From assembly GCA_018241525.1 (NCBI GenBank), contig JAFEDR010000001.1:372001-436000 (forward strand): a stretch of 64,000 nt of DNA, given 5' to 3'. Source of the stretch: Pseudomonadota bacterium. GTDB lineage: Bacteria; Pseudomonadota; Gammaproteobacteria; Steroidobacterales; Steroidobacteraceae. This document shows, in pieces, positions 56,662 through 64,000 of the stretch; the first letter of the stretch is position 1, and every line of letters starts with the position of its first letter. The translations under genes and the position numbers were made by a program. A model generated the notes under the pieces. That model saw nothing but the letters and a program-made list of their open reading frames with translations, ran no database searches and was not told the DNA's origin.

Positions 56662-58193
56662 CCGCGGTCAGCGGGTCCGTACAGGCCTGCCGCCGCGGCG
56701 CGCAGCGCGGTCTTCTGCACTTTGCCCATCGCGTTGCGCGGCAACTCCGCGATCACCAGCACGCGGCGCGGCACCTTGTAGCGCGCGAGCACGGCCCGCA
56801 GCGCGGTGAGCGCGCTGGTTTCGTCGAAGGTCGCGCCCGGCTCCAGGACCACGGCGGCAGTGACGGCCTCGCCAAGGTCGGGGTGAGGTACGCCGAAGAC
56901 TGCGCTCTCGAGCACGCCCGGCAGTGCATCGAGCTCGACCTCGACCTCTTTCGGGTAGACGTTGTAGCCGCCACTGATCACAAGGTCCTTGGCGCGGCCG
57001 ACGATGCGTACGTAACCTGCGGCGTCGATCGTGCCCAGGTCGCCGGTGATGAAGTAGCCGTCGGCCGTGAAGGACTCCGCGGTCTTCTCGGGCGCGTCCC
57101 AGTAGCCGCGGAACACGTTCGGACCCCGCACCTCGAGCATGCCGATCTCGCCGCTCGCGACCGGGCGCCCGTCCTGCGTCGCGCGCAGCGCGACGCCCGG
57201 CAGTGCCGGTCCGACGGTGCCGGGCAGCCGGGCCCCGTCATAGGGATGCGAGGCGTTCACCAGCGTTTCGGTCATGCCGTAGCGCTCGAGGATGGCGTGC
57301 CCGGTACGTTGCGCGAACGCCGCATGGGTCTCGGCGAGCAGTGGCGCGGATCCCGAGACGAAGAGCCGGACATGGGCGGTGGTGCTGCGGTCCAGGCCGT
57401 CGAGCTGCAGCAGTCGCGTGTAGTAGGTCGGCACGCCCATCAGCACCGTCGCCTCGCGCAATCGCCGGAGCACGTCGCCGGCCTCGAATTTCGGCAGCAG
57501 CAACAGCTGCGCTCCGGACGCGAGCACGGTGTTCAGCGAGATGAACAGGCCGTGCACGTGGAAAAGCGGCAGCGCGTGCAGCAGTACGTCGTCCGCCGTG
57601 AAGTGCCAGGCCGCGGCGAGGGCCGCGGCGTTCGAGGCGAGATTGCCGCGGGTCAGCATCGCGCCCTTGGCGCGGCCCGTCGTTCCCGACGTGTAGAGGA
57701 GCGCCCCGAGCGCCTCGGCGCCGGGCGGCGCCGGCAGGCTCGCGGGCAGGGCTTCGCGGCGCGCCCGCTCAAGCAGCGTGCCGTCGCCGTCCGGGCCGAG
57801 GGTCTCGACCGCCGCGACGCCATGGCTGCGAGCGAGCGACTCGAGCGTGCCACGGTCGGCAGGGCGCACGACCGCGAGCCGGGGTCGGGCGTCGGCGAGG
57901 AAGTAGTCGAGCTCGCGGGGCGTGTAGGCCGTGTTGAGCGGCAGTACGACCGCGCCGAGCCGCAGGCAGGCGGCATACAGCAACACCGCCTCGACGGATT
58001 TCTCGACCTGCAAGGCGACGCGTTCGCCCGGGCCCGCACCGAGCGCAAGCAGGGCCGCTGCGAGTCGCCGCGATTCCCGCTCGAGGTCGCCGTAGGTGAG
58101 ACGCCGTCCGTCGGCTGCCGTGAGAAACGGGCGCGCGGGATCTGCCGCGAACCAGGCGCTCGGATCGTGTCGCAACGGATCCTCGCCGCTCAT
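56658..58193 (-). CDS. matB: Malonyl-CoA synthetase (MatB type)
   Basis: A 511-residue AMP-forming ligase that makes malonyl-CoA from malonate, ATP and CoA. It carries the AMP-binding signature LLYTSGTTGRAKGAMLTRGN, ERYGMTETLVNASHPYDGAR (the MTET(x)NxSxPYDG pattern is typical of MatB), GYFITGDLG and the catalytic lysine in PRNAMGKVQK. It could feed fatty-acid or polyketide synthesis when malonate is taken up. No malonate decarboxylase or transporter is near. The start is at 58191-58193. It is a single gene with the tRNA-Pro gene 57 bases upstream. Confidence 0.9.
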   Translation of the reverse strand: MSGEDPLRHDPSAWFAADPARPFLTAADGRRLTYGDLERESRRLAAALLALGAGPGERVALQVEKSVEAVLLYAACLRLGAVVLPLNTAYTPRELDYFLADARPRLAVVRPADRGTLESLARSHGVAAVETLGPDGDGTLLERARREALPASLPAPPGAEALGALLYTSGTTGRAKGAMLTRGNLASNAAALAAAWHFTADDVLLHALPLFHVHGLFISLNTVLASGAQLLLLPKFEAGDVLRRLREATVLMGVPTYYTRLLQLDGLDRSTTAHVRLFVSGSAPLLAETHAAFAQRTGHAILERYGMTETLVNASHPYDGARLPGTVGPALPGVALRATQDGRPVASGEIGMLEVRGPNVFRGYWDAPEKTAESFTADGYFITGDLGTIDAAGYVRIVGRAKDLVISGGYNVYPKEVEVELDALPGVLESAVFGVPHPDLGEAVTAAVVLEPGATFDETSALTALRAVLARYKVPRRVLVIAELPRNAMGKVQKTALRAAAAGLYGPADRG

Positions 58194-58249
58194 CGCATCG
58201 CCCGATGCGGCCGCCGGGCGGCACGCAGCCTCGTGCTTCGGATTGAAAG

Positions 58250-58326
<77 letters not shown>

Positions 58327-58357
58327 CCGCGTACCGCGATCCGGGAGTCGAGGTCAG

Positions 58358-59347
58358 TCAGTAGGAGCGACTGACCGCGAATCCAGCGAGCTGCCTGAGC
58401 GCCTCGAGATGAACCGACTCGGGAAGTGGTTCCAGCGCCGCAAGAGCTTGATCGGCCTCGCGTTGAGCGAGTCCGGCAGTGTACTCAAGCCCACCGGCCG
58501 ATTCAATCGCCGCAAGCACGGCCGGCAGCTCCTCGAGGCCCCCGGTCTCGATGGCCCGGCGCAGCAGCAGCCGCTGTTCGGTGTTGCCGGCCCGCAGCGC
58601 GTGGATCAGCGGCAAGGTGGGCTTGCCCTCGGCGAGATCGTCGCCGACGTTCTTGCCGCGCTCGGTGGCGCTGCCGCGGTAGTCGAGCCAGTCGTCGGCG
58701 AGCTGGAACGCGTTGCCGAGCGCCCGGGCGTAGCCGGCCAGGGCCGCCTCGTGCCGGGCCGGGGCCCCGGCGAGGACCGCAGCAATCCCGGCGCCGGCCT
58801 CGAACAGGCGCGCGGTCTTGCGGTAAATCACGTCGAGGTAGCGCGACTCGGAAATCTCGGGGTCGTGCACGTGCATCAGCTGCAGCACTTCGCCCTCGGC
58901 GATCGCATTGGTCGCGTCCGCCATGATCTCCATGACCTTGAGGCTCTTCAGCCGCACCATCATCTGGAACGCGCGCGAGTAGAGAAAATCCCCGACCAGG
59001 ACGCTGGTCGCGTTGCCCCAGACCTCGTTGGCGGTATCCCTGCCGCGGCGCTGGCGCGAGCCATCGACGACGTCATCGTGCAGCAGCGTCGCCGTGTGGA
59101 TGAACTCGATGATCACGGCCGCCTGCACCTGCGGGCCGAGGGGCGGCGCGCCGGCGGCGCGGGCGGCGAGCAGCACGAGCAGGGGTCGCAGGCGCTTGCC
59201 GCCGGCGCCGATGATGTATTCCGAGACCTGGTTCACGAGCACCACGTCGCTCGCGAGCTCGCGACGGATCGCGGCGTCGACGGCCGCGAGGTCCGCCGTC
59301 ACCGTGCTCCGGATGCCCTCCAGCAGTGTCGGCTGTTCGGCGGCCAT
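58358..59347 (-). CDS. ispB: Polyprenyl diphosphate synthase (octaprenyl type)
   Basis: A 329-residue trans-prenyltransferase that makes the ubiquinone side chain. First Asp-rich motif LLHDDVVDGSRQRRG, second LADDWLDYRG, and IIGAGGKRLRPLL at the N-terminus are intact. The divergent rplU-rpmA neighbours are the usual gammaproteobacterial arrangement. The start at 59345-59347 is chosen because the upstream in-frame codons include the rplU promoter region; chain length cannot be read by eye. Confidence 0.94.
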   Translation of the reverse strand: MAAEQPTLLEGIRSTVTADLAAVDAAIRRELASDVVLVNQVSEYIIGAGGKRLRPLLVLLAARAAGAPPLGPQVQAAVIIEFIHTATLLHDDVVDGSRQRRGRDTANEVWGNATSVLVGDFLYSRAFQMMVRLKSLKVMEIMADATNAIAEGEVLQLMHVHDPEISESRYLDVIYRKTARLFEAGAGIAAVLAGAPARHEAALAGYARALGNAFQLADDWLDYRGSATERGKNVGDDLAEGKPTLPLIHALRAGNTEQRLLLRRAIETGGLEELPAVLAAIESAGGLEYTAGLAQREADQALAALEPLPESVHLEALRQLAGFAVSRSY

Positions 59348-59417
59348 AAGGCCCGGAATCGTACCGGCATTCCCCAGCCGGGCCAAACGGCGCCCGAGCG
59401 GGTGGGTGGGGAGGGGT

Positions 59418-59446
59418 TTGACGCAACCCCGCGCCCTCATTAGAAT
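59418..59446 (+). promoter_or_regulatory. Sigma-70 promoter for rplU-rpmA
   Basis: TTGACG (59418-59423) and TAGAAT (59441-59446) are 17 bases apart, close to consensus, 75 bases before the rplU ATG. The resulting leader could bind L21 or another factor, but I cannot show that. Confidence 0.8.
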
Positions 59447-59520
59447 TCGCGGTTCCGTTGACCTGCCCCCGGCGGGTCGTCCGGGATCCACGGGATCCCC
59501 GTTTCGAGGTGCAAGGGAAC

Positions 59521-59832
59521 ATGTTCGCGGTCATCCAAACCGGCGGTAAGCAGTACCGCGTCAGCGAGGGCACGGTCCTTCGCATCGAGAAGCTGCCGGC
59601 CGATGCCGGTGCCACGGTCGAGTTCAGCGACGTGCTGCTGGTCGGGCAGGGCGACAGCGTGAAGCTCGGCAAGCCGTACCTCGCCGGCGCGAAGGTGACG
59701 GCGACGGTGCAGTCGCACGGCCGCAGCCCGAAGGTGCGCATCGTGAAGTTCCGCCGCCGCAAGCACTACCTGCGGCAGGGCACGCACCGCCAGAACTACA
59801 CTGAAGTGAAGGTTACCGGGATCAGCGGCTGA
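59521..59832 (+). CDS. rplU: 50S ribosomal protein L21
   Basis: A 103-residue ribosomal protein with the L21 pattern [20 protein letters not shown] near the start and [20 protein letters not shown] near the end. It leads the rplU-rpmA operon from the promoter at 59418. The ATG at 59521 follows AAGGGAAC. Confidence 0.97.
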   Translation: MFAVIQTGGKQYRVSEGTVLRIEKLPADAGATVEFSDVLLVGQGDSVKLGKPYLAGAKVTATVQSHGRSPKVRIVKFRRRKHYLRQGTHRQNYTEVKVTGISG

Positions 59833-59863
59833 GCCCGCCTCCCGCGCACTGGAGTCCATCCTC

Positions 59864-60121
59864 ATGGCACACAAGAAGGCAGGCGGCAGTACCAAGAACG
59901 GCCGCGATTCCCACTCGAAGCGCCTCGGCGTCAAGCGCTTCGGCGGTGAGCACGTGCTGGCCGGCAACATCCTGGTCCGCCAGCGCGGCACGCAGTACAA
60001 GGCCGGCCACAACGTCGGCATCGGCACCGACCACACGCTGTTCGCGCTCGTGACCGGCAAGGTCGCGTTCGCGAAGAAGGGCGCGGAACAGCGCACCTTC
60101 GTCAGCGTCGTCGCCGACTGA
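59864..60121 (+). CDS. rpmA: 50S ribosomal protein L27
   Basis: An 85-residue ribosomal protein, N-terminus [20 protein letters not shown] as in bacterial L27 that reaches toward the peptidyl-transferase centre. It is 31 bases after rplU and followed by a clear terminator hairpin at 60144. Confidence 0.97.
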   Translation: MAHKKAGGSTKNGRDSHSKRLGVKRFGGEHVLAGNILVRQRGTQYKAGHNVGIGTDHTLFALVTGKVAFAKKGAEQRTFVSVVAD

Positions 60122-60143
60122 GGCGAGCGGCAGCCGCTCCCCG

Positions 60144-60174
60144 AAACCCCGGCCGCGCGCCGGGGTTTTCGTTT
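60144..60174 (+). terminator. Rho-independent terminator after rpmA
   Basis: AAACCCCGG pairs with CCGGGGTTT (inner GC loop CCGCGCG), followed by T-rich TTTCGTTT; this is the clearest intrinsic terminator in the window. Confidence 0.85.
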
Positions 60175-60202
60175 CTGGCGGCGGCCCGCCGGAGGGCCCG
60201 AG

Positions 60203-60664
60203 GTGAAGCTGACGATCCGCGAGGACGATCTGTCGGCGCCGGCGACGCAGGCGCTGGTCGCGCTGCACCTGGCCGGCATGCACGCGAACTCGCCGCCAGG
60301 GCACGTCTTTGCGCTCGGCGAGTCCGGGCTCCGGGCGGCCGGCGTGACGGTCTGGAGTGCCTGGTTCGACGCACGAATCGCGGGCCTGTGCGCGCTCAAG
60401 GCGCTCGATGCCGGCACCGGCGAGCTCAAGTCGATGCGCACCCACCCGGACTTCCTGCGCCGTGGCGTCGCGCAGGCGCTGCTTGAGCACGTCATCGTCG
60501 AGGCGCGGCGGAGGGGCTACCGGCGCCTCAGCCTCGAGACCGGCAGCGGTCCCGGCTTCGAGGCGGCGCTCGCGCTTTACCGGCGGCGGGGCTTTGAGGA
60601 CGGGGGTGCCTTCGGCGACTATGTCAAAAGTGACTTCAACCAGTTCCTGCACCTCGCGCTCTGA
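60203..60664 (+). CDS. GNAT-family N-acetyltransferase
   Basis: A 153-residue acetyltransferase. Motif A is seen as [20 protein letters not shown] (RRGVAQ is the acetyl-CoA loop), then [20 protein letters not shown] and YRRRGFED at the end. It matches YhdJ/PhnO-like amino-acid acetyltransferases of unclear substrate. The start is a GTG at 60203, which follows AGGG. It sits between rpmA and obgE; in many gammaproteobacteria nothing or a transporter lies there, so it is an insertion by comparison (from memory). Confidence 0.87.
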   Translation: MKLTIREDDLSAPATQALVALHLAGMHANSPPGHVFALGESGLRAAGVTVWSAWFDARIAGLCALKALDAGTGELKSMRTHPDFLRRGVAQALLEHVIVEARRRGYRRLSLETGSGPGFEAALALYRRRGFEDGGAFGDYVKSDFNQFLHLAL

Positions 60665-60727
60665 GCCGCGACGGGCGCTGCGGCCGCCGACGATCGCGCC
60701 GGGCGCGGCCGGCGCTAGACTCCGCCC

Positions 60728-61759
60728 ATGAAATTCGTCGACGAAGCGATCGCGCGCGTGCAGGCCGGCCACGGCGGGCGCGGCTGCGCCAGCTTCCGGC
60801 GCGAGAAGTTCGTCCCCTTCGGCGGCCCGGACGGTGGCGACGGCGGCCTCGGCGGCAGCGTCTACCTGCGGGCGCAGGCCGGCATCAACACGCTTGCTGA
60901 CTTTCGGATCCAGCGCACGTTCAAGGCCGGCTCCGGTACCGCCGGCAGCGGCAACGACTGCACCGGCGCGGGCGGCGCGGATCTGTACGTCGCCGTCCCG
61001 GTCGGCACGACGGTGCTCGATGACGAGACCCAGGAGCAGCTCGGCGACCTGCTGAAGGCGGGCGACACCGTGCTCGTCGCACGCGGCGGCAAGGGCGGCT
61101 GGGGCAATACTCGCTTCAAGTCGAGCACCAACCGCGCGCCGCGCAAGGCCATGCCGGGACTGCCGGGCGAGAAGCGCCGCCTGCGGCTCGAGATGCGGGT
61201 GATCGCCGACGTGGGCCTGCTGGGCCTGCCCAATGCCGGCAAGTCGACCCTGATCCGAGCCGTCTCGGCCGCGCGTCCCAAGGTCGCCGACTATCCGTTC
61301 ACGACGCTGTATCCGAACCTCGGCGTCGTCAGCATCGGCCTCGGCCGCAGCTTCGTGATGGCCGACATCCCCGGCCTGATCGAGGGCGCCGCCGACGGTG
61401 CCGGTCTCGGCATCCGCTTCCTGAAGCACCTGCAGCGCACGCGCGTGCTGGTCCACCTGGTCGACATCTGCCCGCCGGACCCCGACGCCGATCCGGTCAA
61501 GGACGCGCGCTCGATCGTCGCCGAGCTCAAGAAGTTCAGCGCGGAGCTCGGCAAGCGCGAGCGCTGGCTGGTGCTCAACAAGATCGACCTGCTGCCGCCC
61601 GAGGAAGCCGAGGCGCGCTGCGACGAGATCGTGCGGCGGCTGCGCTTCAAGGGCCCGATCTTCCGGATCTCGGCGGCGACCCGGGACGGAACCCAGGCAC
61701 TGGCCGAGGCGCTGATGCGCCGGCTCGAGGAGCTCGCCCCGCCGCCCGCGGACCCCTGA
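60728..61759 (+). CDS. obgE: Obg-family GTPase (ObgE/CgtA)
   Basis: A 343-residue GTPase that binds the 50S subunit and takes part in ribosome assembly and stress responses. The Gly-rich Obg domain is residues 1-158 ([20 protein letters not shown]); the G domain has G1 [10 protein letters not shown]3 [10 protein letters not shown]4 NKIDL. It follows the GNAT gene by 63 bases, with the ATG at 60728 in a short C-rich context; no strong ribosome binding site is seen. Confidence 0.96.
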   Translation: MKFVDEAIARVQAGHGGRGCASFRREKFVPFGGPDGGDGGLGGSVYLRAQAGINTLADFRIQRTFKAGSGTAGSGNDCTGAGGADLYVAVPVGTTVLDDETQEQLGDLLKAGDTVLVARGGKGGWGNTRFKSSTNRAPRKAMPGLPGEKRRLRLEMRVIADVGLLGLPNAGKSTLIRAVSAARPKVADYPFTTLYPNLGVVSIGLGRSFVMADIPGLIEGAADGAGLGIRFLKHLQRTRVLVHLVDICPPDPDADPVKDARSIVAELKKFSAELGKRERWLVLNKIDLLPPEEAEARCDEIVRRLRFKGPIFRISAATRDGTQALAEALMRRLEELAPPPADP

Positions 61760-61765
61760 AACGAC

Positions 61766-61790
61766 GCGGGCCGGTCACCGACCGGCCCGC
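61766..61790 (+). terminator. Perfect hairpin between obgE and rpsT
   Basis: GCGGGCCGGT pairs with ACCGGCCCGC around CACCG. It lies between convergent genes and could end both transcripts; the flanks have no long T-run. Confidence 0.55.
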
Positions 61791-61821
61791 AGGGATCGCG
61801 CTGCCTCGGGGCAGGCGGGAG

Positions 61822-62085
61822 CTACTTCATCCCCTTCACGAGCGCCGACAGCCGGCTCTTGTGCCGCGCCGCCGTGCTGCGGTGGATGATGCCCTTGTTG
61901 ACCATCGAGTCGATCACCGGCACGGCCGCCTTGACCGCCGCCTGGGCGCCGGACTTCTCGCCGGCCGCGATCGCCGCGCGGGCCTTCTTGATCGCCGAGC
62001 GCATCCGGGAGCGCAGCGTCATGTTGTGGGCGCGGCGCACGATCGCCTGGCGGGCGCGCTTCTCAGCGGACTTGATGTTGGCCAA
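61822..62085 (-). CDS. rpsT: 30S ribosomal protein S20
   Basis: An 87-residue ribosomal protein that begins ANIKSAEKRARQAIVRRAHN and ends in the basic KSRLSALVKGMK. The start codon is TTG (62083-62085 on the plus strand reads CAA), preceded by GAGG; E. coli rpsT also begins with UUG, which makes translation self-limiting. The strong promoter at 62126 drives it. Confidence 0.96.
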   Translation of the reverse strand: MANIKSAEKRARQAIVRRAHNMTLRSRMRSAIKKARAAIAAGEKSGAQAAVKAAVPVIDSMVNKGIIHRSTAARHKSRLSALVKGMK

Positions 62086-62125
62086 GGGACCGAACCTCGG
62101 AAAAGGACGTCAGAACGAGCCCACT

Positions 62126-62154
62126 ATTTTGCTGACTGACGGGTTTTCTGTCAA
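62126..62154 (-). promoter_or_regulatory. Sigma-70 promoter for rpsT
   Basis: On the minus strand TTGACA (62149-62154) is 17 bases from CAAAAT (62126-62131), in an AT-rich island, about 40 bases before the rpsT start. Confidence 0.75.
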
Positions 62155-62230
62155 TTTTCCCGCCCCGACGGCGGCCCGCGCCGGGGACGGCCCGGTATAG
62201 TCCCTCGATGCACCCCGACCGCGCGACCCG

Positions 62231-63787
62231 ATGAAGGGCGGTTTCCTTCGCAGCACCTCGATCGTCGGGGCGATGACGCTGCTGTCGCGCATCACCGGGG
62301 TCGTGCGCGAGACCGTCTACGCCGCGATGCTCGGCGCCACGCCGGCGATGGACGCGTTCCTGGTCGCCTTCAAGATCCCGAACTTCCTGCGGCGGATCAC
62401 CGCCGAGGGCGCGTTCTCGCAGGCCTTCGTGCCGGTCGTCTCGGAGTACCGCCTCAAGCGCACGCCAGCAGAAGTCGAGGCGCTCGTGGCCGGCGTCACC
62501 GGCACGCTGGGTGCGCTGCTGCTCGCGGCGACTGCGATCGGCGTGGTCGCGGCGCCGGTCGTGATCTACCTGTTCGCACCCGGCTTCGACCAGGCCGGTA
62601 GCCGGCACGAGCTCGCCGTGGCGATGCTGCACTGGACTTTCCCGTACATATTCTTCATCTCGCTGACCGCGCTCGGCGCGGGCGTGCTCAACAGCTACGG
62701 CAAGTTCGGCACCGCGGCCTTCAATCCGGTGATCCTGAACATCGTCATGGTGGTGTTTGCCGCGTGGATCGCACCGCGCTTTGCGCAACCCGGGCTCGCG
62801 CTCGCGATCGGCGTCTTCGTCGCCGGCGTCATCCAGCTGGTGGCGCAGTTCCGCGGCCTGTCGCGGCTCGGGCTGCTCGGCTGGCCACGCTGGGCTTGGG
62901 CCGACGAGGGCGTGCGGCGCGTCGGCCGGTTGATGCTGCCCGGCATCTTCGGCTCCTCGGTCGCGCAGGTGTCGATCCTGCTCGACACCTGGATCGCCTC
63001 GTTCCTCGTGACCGGCAGCATCTCCTGGAACTACTACGCCGACCGGCTGGTCGAGTTCCCGATGGGCGTGTTCTCGATCGCACTGGCCACCGTGATCCTG
63101 CCGCGCCTGTCCGCGCATCATGCGGAAGCGTCCCCGGAGCACTTCAACTCGACACTGGACTGGGGCTTGCGCCTGACCTGCCTCGTCTCGTTGCCGGCGG
63201 CGGTCGGCCTGCTGATGCTGGCCGGCCCGCTGAACGCCACGCTCTACGGCTACGGGCGCTTCGGCGTCCACGACGTCTGGATGACGAGCTACGCGCTGAT
63301 GGCCTACGCCATCGGCCTGATGGGCTTCAGTCTGGTCAAGGTCCTCGCGCCCGGCTACTTCGCGCGTCAGCAGGTGGGACCGGCAGTGCGAGCCGGCATC
63401 ATCTCGCTGGCGGTGACGATGTCGTTCAACGTCTTCGTCGCCTTTCCGGCGAGCCGCCTCGGCGTGCCTGCGCCGCACGCGCTGCTTGCGCTCGCGACCG
63501 GCCTCGGCGCCTACGTCAACACCTGGATCCTCTATCGGGGCCTGCGCCGCAGTGGCGTGCTGGTGCCATCGCCGCGCTGGCGCCGGCTGCTCGGCCAGGC
63601 ACTGGTCGCGAACCTCGCGATGGCCGGGTTCCTGTGGTGGGCGGCCGGCGACTGGGGTGCGTGGACCGACTGGCGGCCGACGATGAGGATCCTAAGACTC
63701 GGGGTTTGCGTCGGCGGCGGCGGGCTCGTCTATGGCGCCGTGCTGTGGCTCGCCGGCCTCCGGTACCGGGACCTCCGCGCCGTATAA
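62231..63787 (+). CDS. murJ: Lipid II flippase MurJ
   Basis: A 518-residue inner-membrane MOP-family protein with about 14 helices that moves lipid II for cell-wall synthesis. It starts GFLRSTSIVGAMTLLSRITG and keeps the RVAAEGAFSQAF-like segment ITAEGAFSQAFVPVVSEYRL and GRFGVHDVWMTSYALMAYAI. The ATG is at 62231. A -10-like TATAGT (62196-62201) precedes. It is divergent from rpsT and followed by ribF, as in many gammaproteobacteria. Confidence 0.95.
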   Translation: MKGGFLRSTSIVGAMTLLSRITGVVRETVYAAMLGATPAMDAFLVAFKIPNFLRRITAEGAFSQAFVPVVSEYRLKRTPAEVEALVAGVTGTLGALLLAATAIGVVAAPVVIYLFAPGFDQAGSRHELAVAMLHWTFPYIFFISLTALGAGVLNSYGKFGTAAFNPVILNIVMVVFAAWIAPRFAQPGLALAIGVFVAGVIQLVAQFRGLSRLGLLGWPRWAWADEGVRRVGRLMLPGIFGSSVAQVSILLDTWIASFLVTGSISWNYYADRLVEFPMGVFSIALATVILPRLSAHHAEASPEHFNSTLDWGLRLTCLVSLPAAVGLLMLAGPLNATLYGYGRFGVHDVWMTSYALMAYAIGLMGFSLVKVLAPGYFARQQVGPAVRAGIISLAVTMSFNVFVAFPASRLGVPAPHALLALATGLGAYVNTWILYRGLRRSGVLVPSPRWRRLLGQALVANLAMAGFLWWAAGDWGAWTDWRPTMRILRLGVCVGGGGLVYGAVLWLAGLRYRDLRAV

Positions 63788-63788
63788 T
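63783..63788 (+). promoter_or_regulatory. Likely -10 element for ribF
   Basis: A perfect TATAAT overlaps the murJ stop codon, about 31 bases before the ribF ATG. No good -35 is seen 17 bases upstream, so it may be a weak or activator-dependent promoter. Confidence 0.45.
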
Positions 63789-63818
63789 CAAGCACTTCCC
63801 GGTGATCCGGCCCTCCCC

Positions 63819-64000
63819 ATGCACCTAGTCCGCGGACTTGACCGACGTGCGCCTGACGACCGCGGCGTCGCCGTCGCGATCGGCAACTTCGACGGCGTGC
63901 ACCTCGGTCACCAGGCGCTCGTGCGCGCGGTGCGCGAACGCGCCGGCGCCGGCGCGGGCCGCACGGCGGTGCTGACCTTCGAGCCGCACCCGCGCGAGGT
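63819..64000 (+). CDS. ribF: Bifunctional riboflavin kinase / FAD synthetase (N-terminus only)
   Basis: Only 60 codons are in the window. The nucleotidyltransferase signature VAIGNFDGVHLGHQALVRA and LTFEPHPRE match RibF, which makes FMN then FAD. The ATG at 63819 has no clear ribosome binding site; the gene follows murJ by 31 bases, and the product continues past the window edge. Confidence 0.93.
   Translation, partial: MHLVRGLDRRAPDDRGVAVAIGNFDGVHLGHQALVRAVRERAGAGAGRTAVLTFEPHPRE

Overview
The window is about 70% G+C by eye and reads as a chromosomal segment of a gammaproteobacterium, most likely from a high-GC lineage such as Steroidobacterales, Nevskiales or a relative (inference). The support is the order ispB / rplU-rpmA-obgE / rpsT / murJ-ribF at the right end, a UUG-started rpsT, and an Entner-Doudoroff locus (zwf-hexR / edd-eda) with HexR-type operators. 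I saw no rRNA, CRISPR array, transposase or integrase. One tRNA gene, tRNA-Pro(CGG), is present.

Layout. 1-7.5 kb: mixed metabolic and envelope genes (amino-acid permease cut by the left edge, an M20-like hydrolase with altered metal ligands, a DUF1566 lipoprotein, acylphosphatase, an AmiD-type amidase, a SYLF protein). 7.6-32.2 kb: an accessory supercluster of about 25 kb built almost entirely from exported or envelope proteins. Its parts are (a) an ApbE variant with DUF3570, DUF4266 and TlpA proteins; (b) two outer-membrane barrel proteins; (c) a c-type cytochrome / LamG / Tat-exported set that includes a hydrazine-synthase-alpha-like protein; (d) a zinc-ribbon methyltransferase; and (e) a tightly overlapping operon of a second TlpA protein, a coiled-coil protein, two large TPR proteins, ExbB, two ExbD proteins and a TonB/AgmX-like protein. 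Parts b and e resemble the trans-envelope Agl-Glt/Nfs machines of myxobacteria. This supercluster is the best candidate for an undescribed system.

32.2-41.6 kb: SirB2-like and EamA membrane proteins, then central carbon metabolism: zwf and hexR divergent from edd-eda, with two HexR-like operators in the shared intergenic region, followed by a divergent PEP carboxylase. 41.7-51.8 kb: L-serine dehydratase, a LOG-family protein, Hsp20, DUF4404, GNAT, a polysaccharide deacetylase, an alpha/beta hydrolase placed after a Baeyer-Villiger-type monooxygenase, and a lone hydantoinase A. 52.2-58.2 kb: an ABC ATPase with a permease fused to an M1 aminopeptidase, then malonyl-CoA synthetase. 58.25-64 kb: tRNA-Pro, ispB and the conserved ribosomal / cell-wall block, ending inside ribF.

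How it works together: the Entner-Doudoroff genes share one operator region, so HexR probably co-controls glucose-6-phosphate oxidation and KDPG cleavage. The BVMO and hydrolase could act in sequence on a ketone and its ester. In the supercluster, a proton-driven ExbB/ExbD motor in the inner membrane would energise a TonB-like arm and TPR scaffolds that reach outer-membrane barrels, while the thioredoxin-like, ApbE and cytochrome genes imply redox chemistry in the same compartment (inference).
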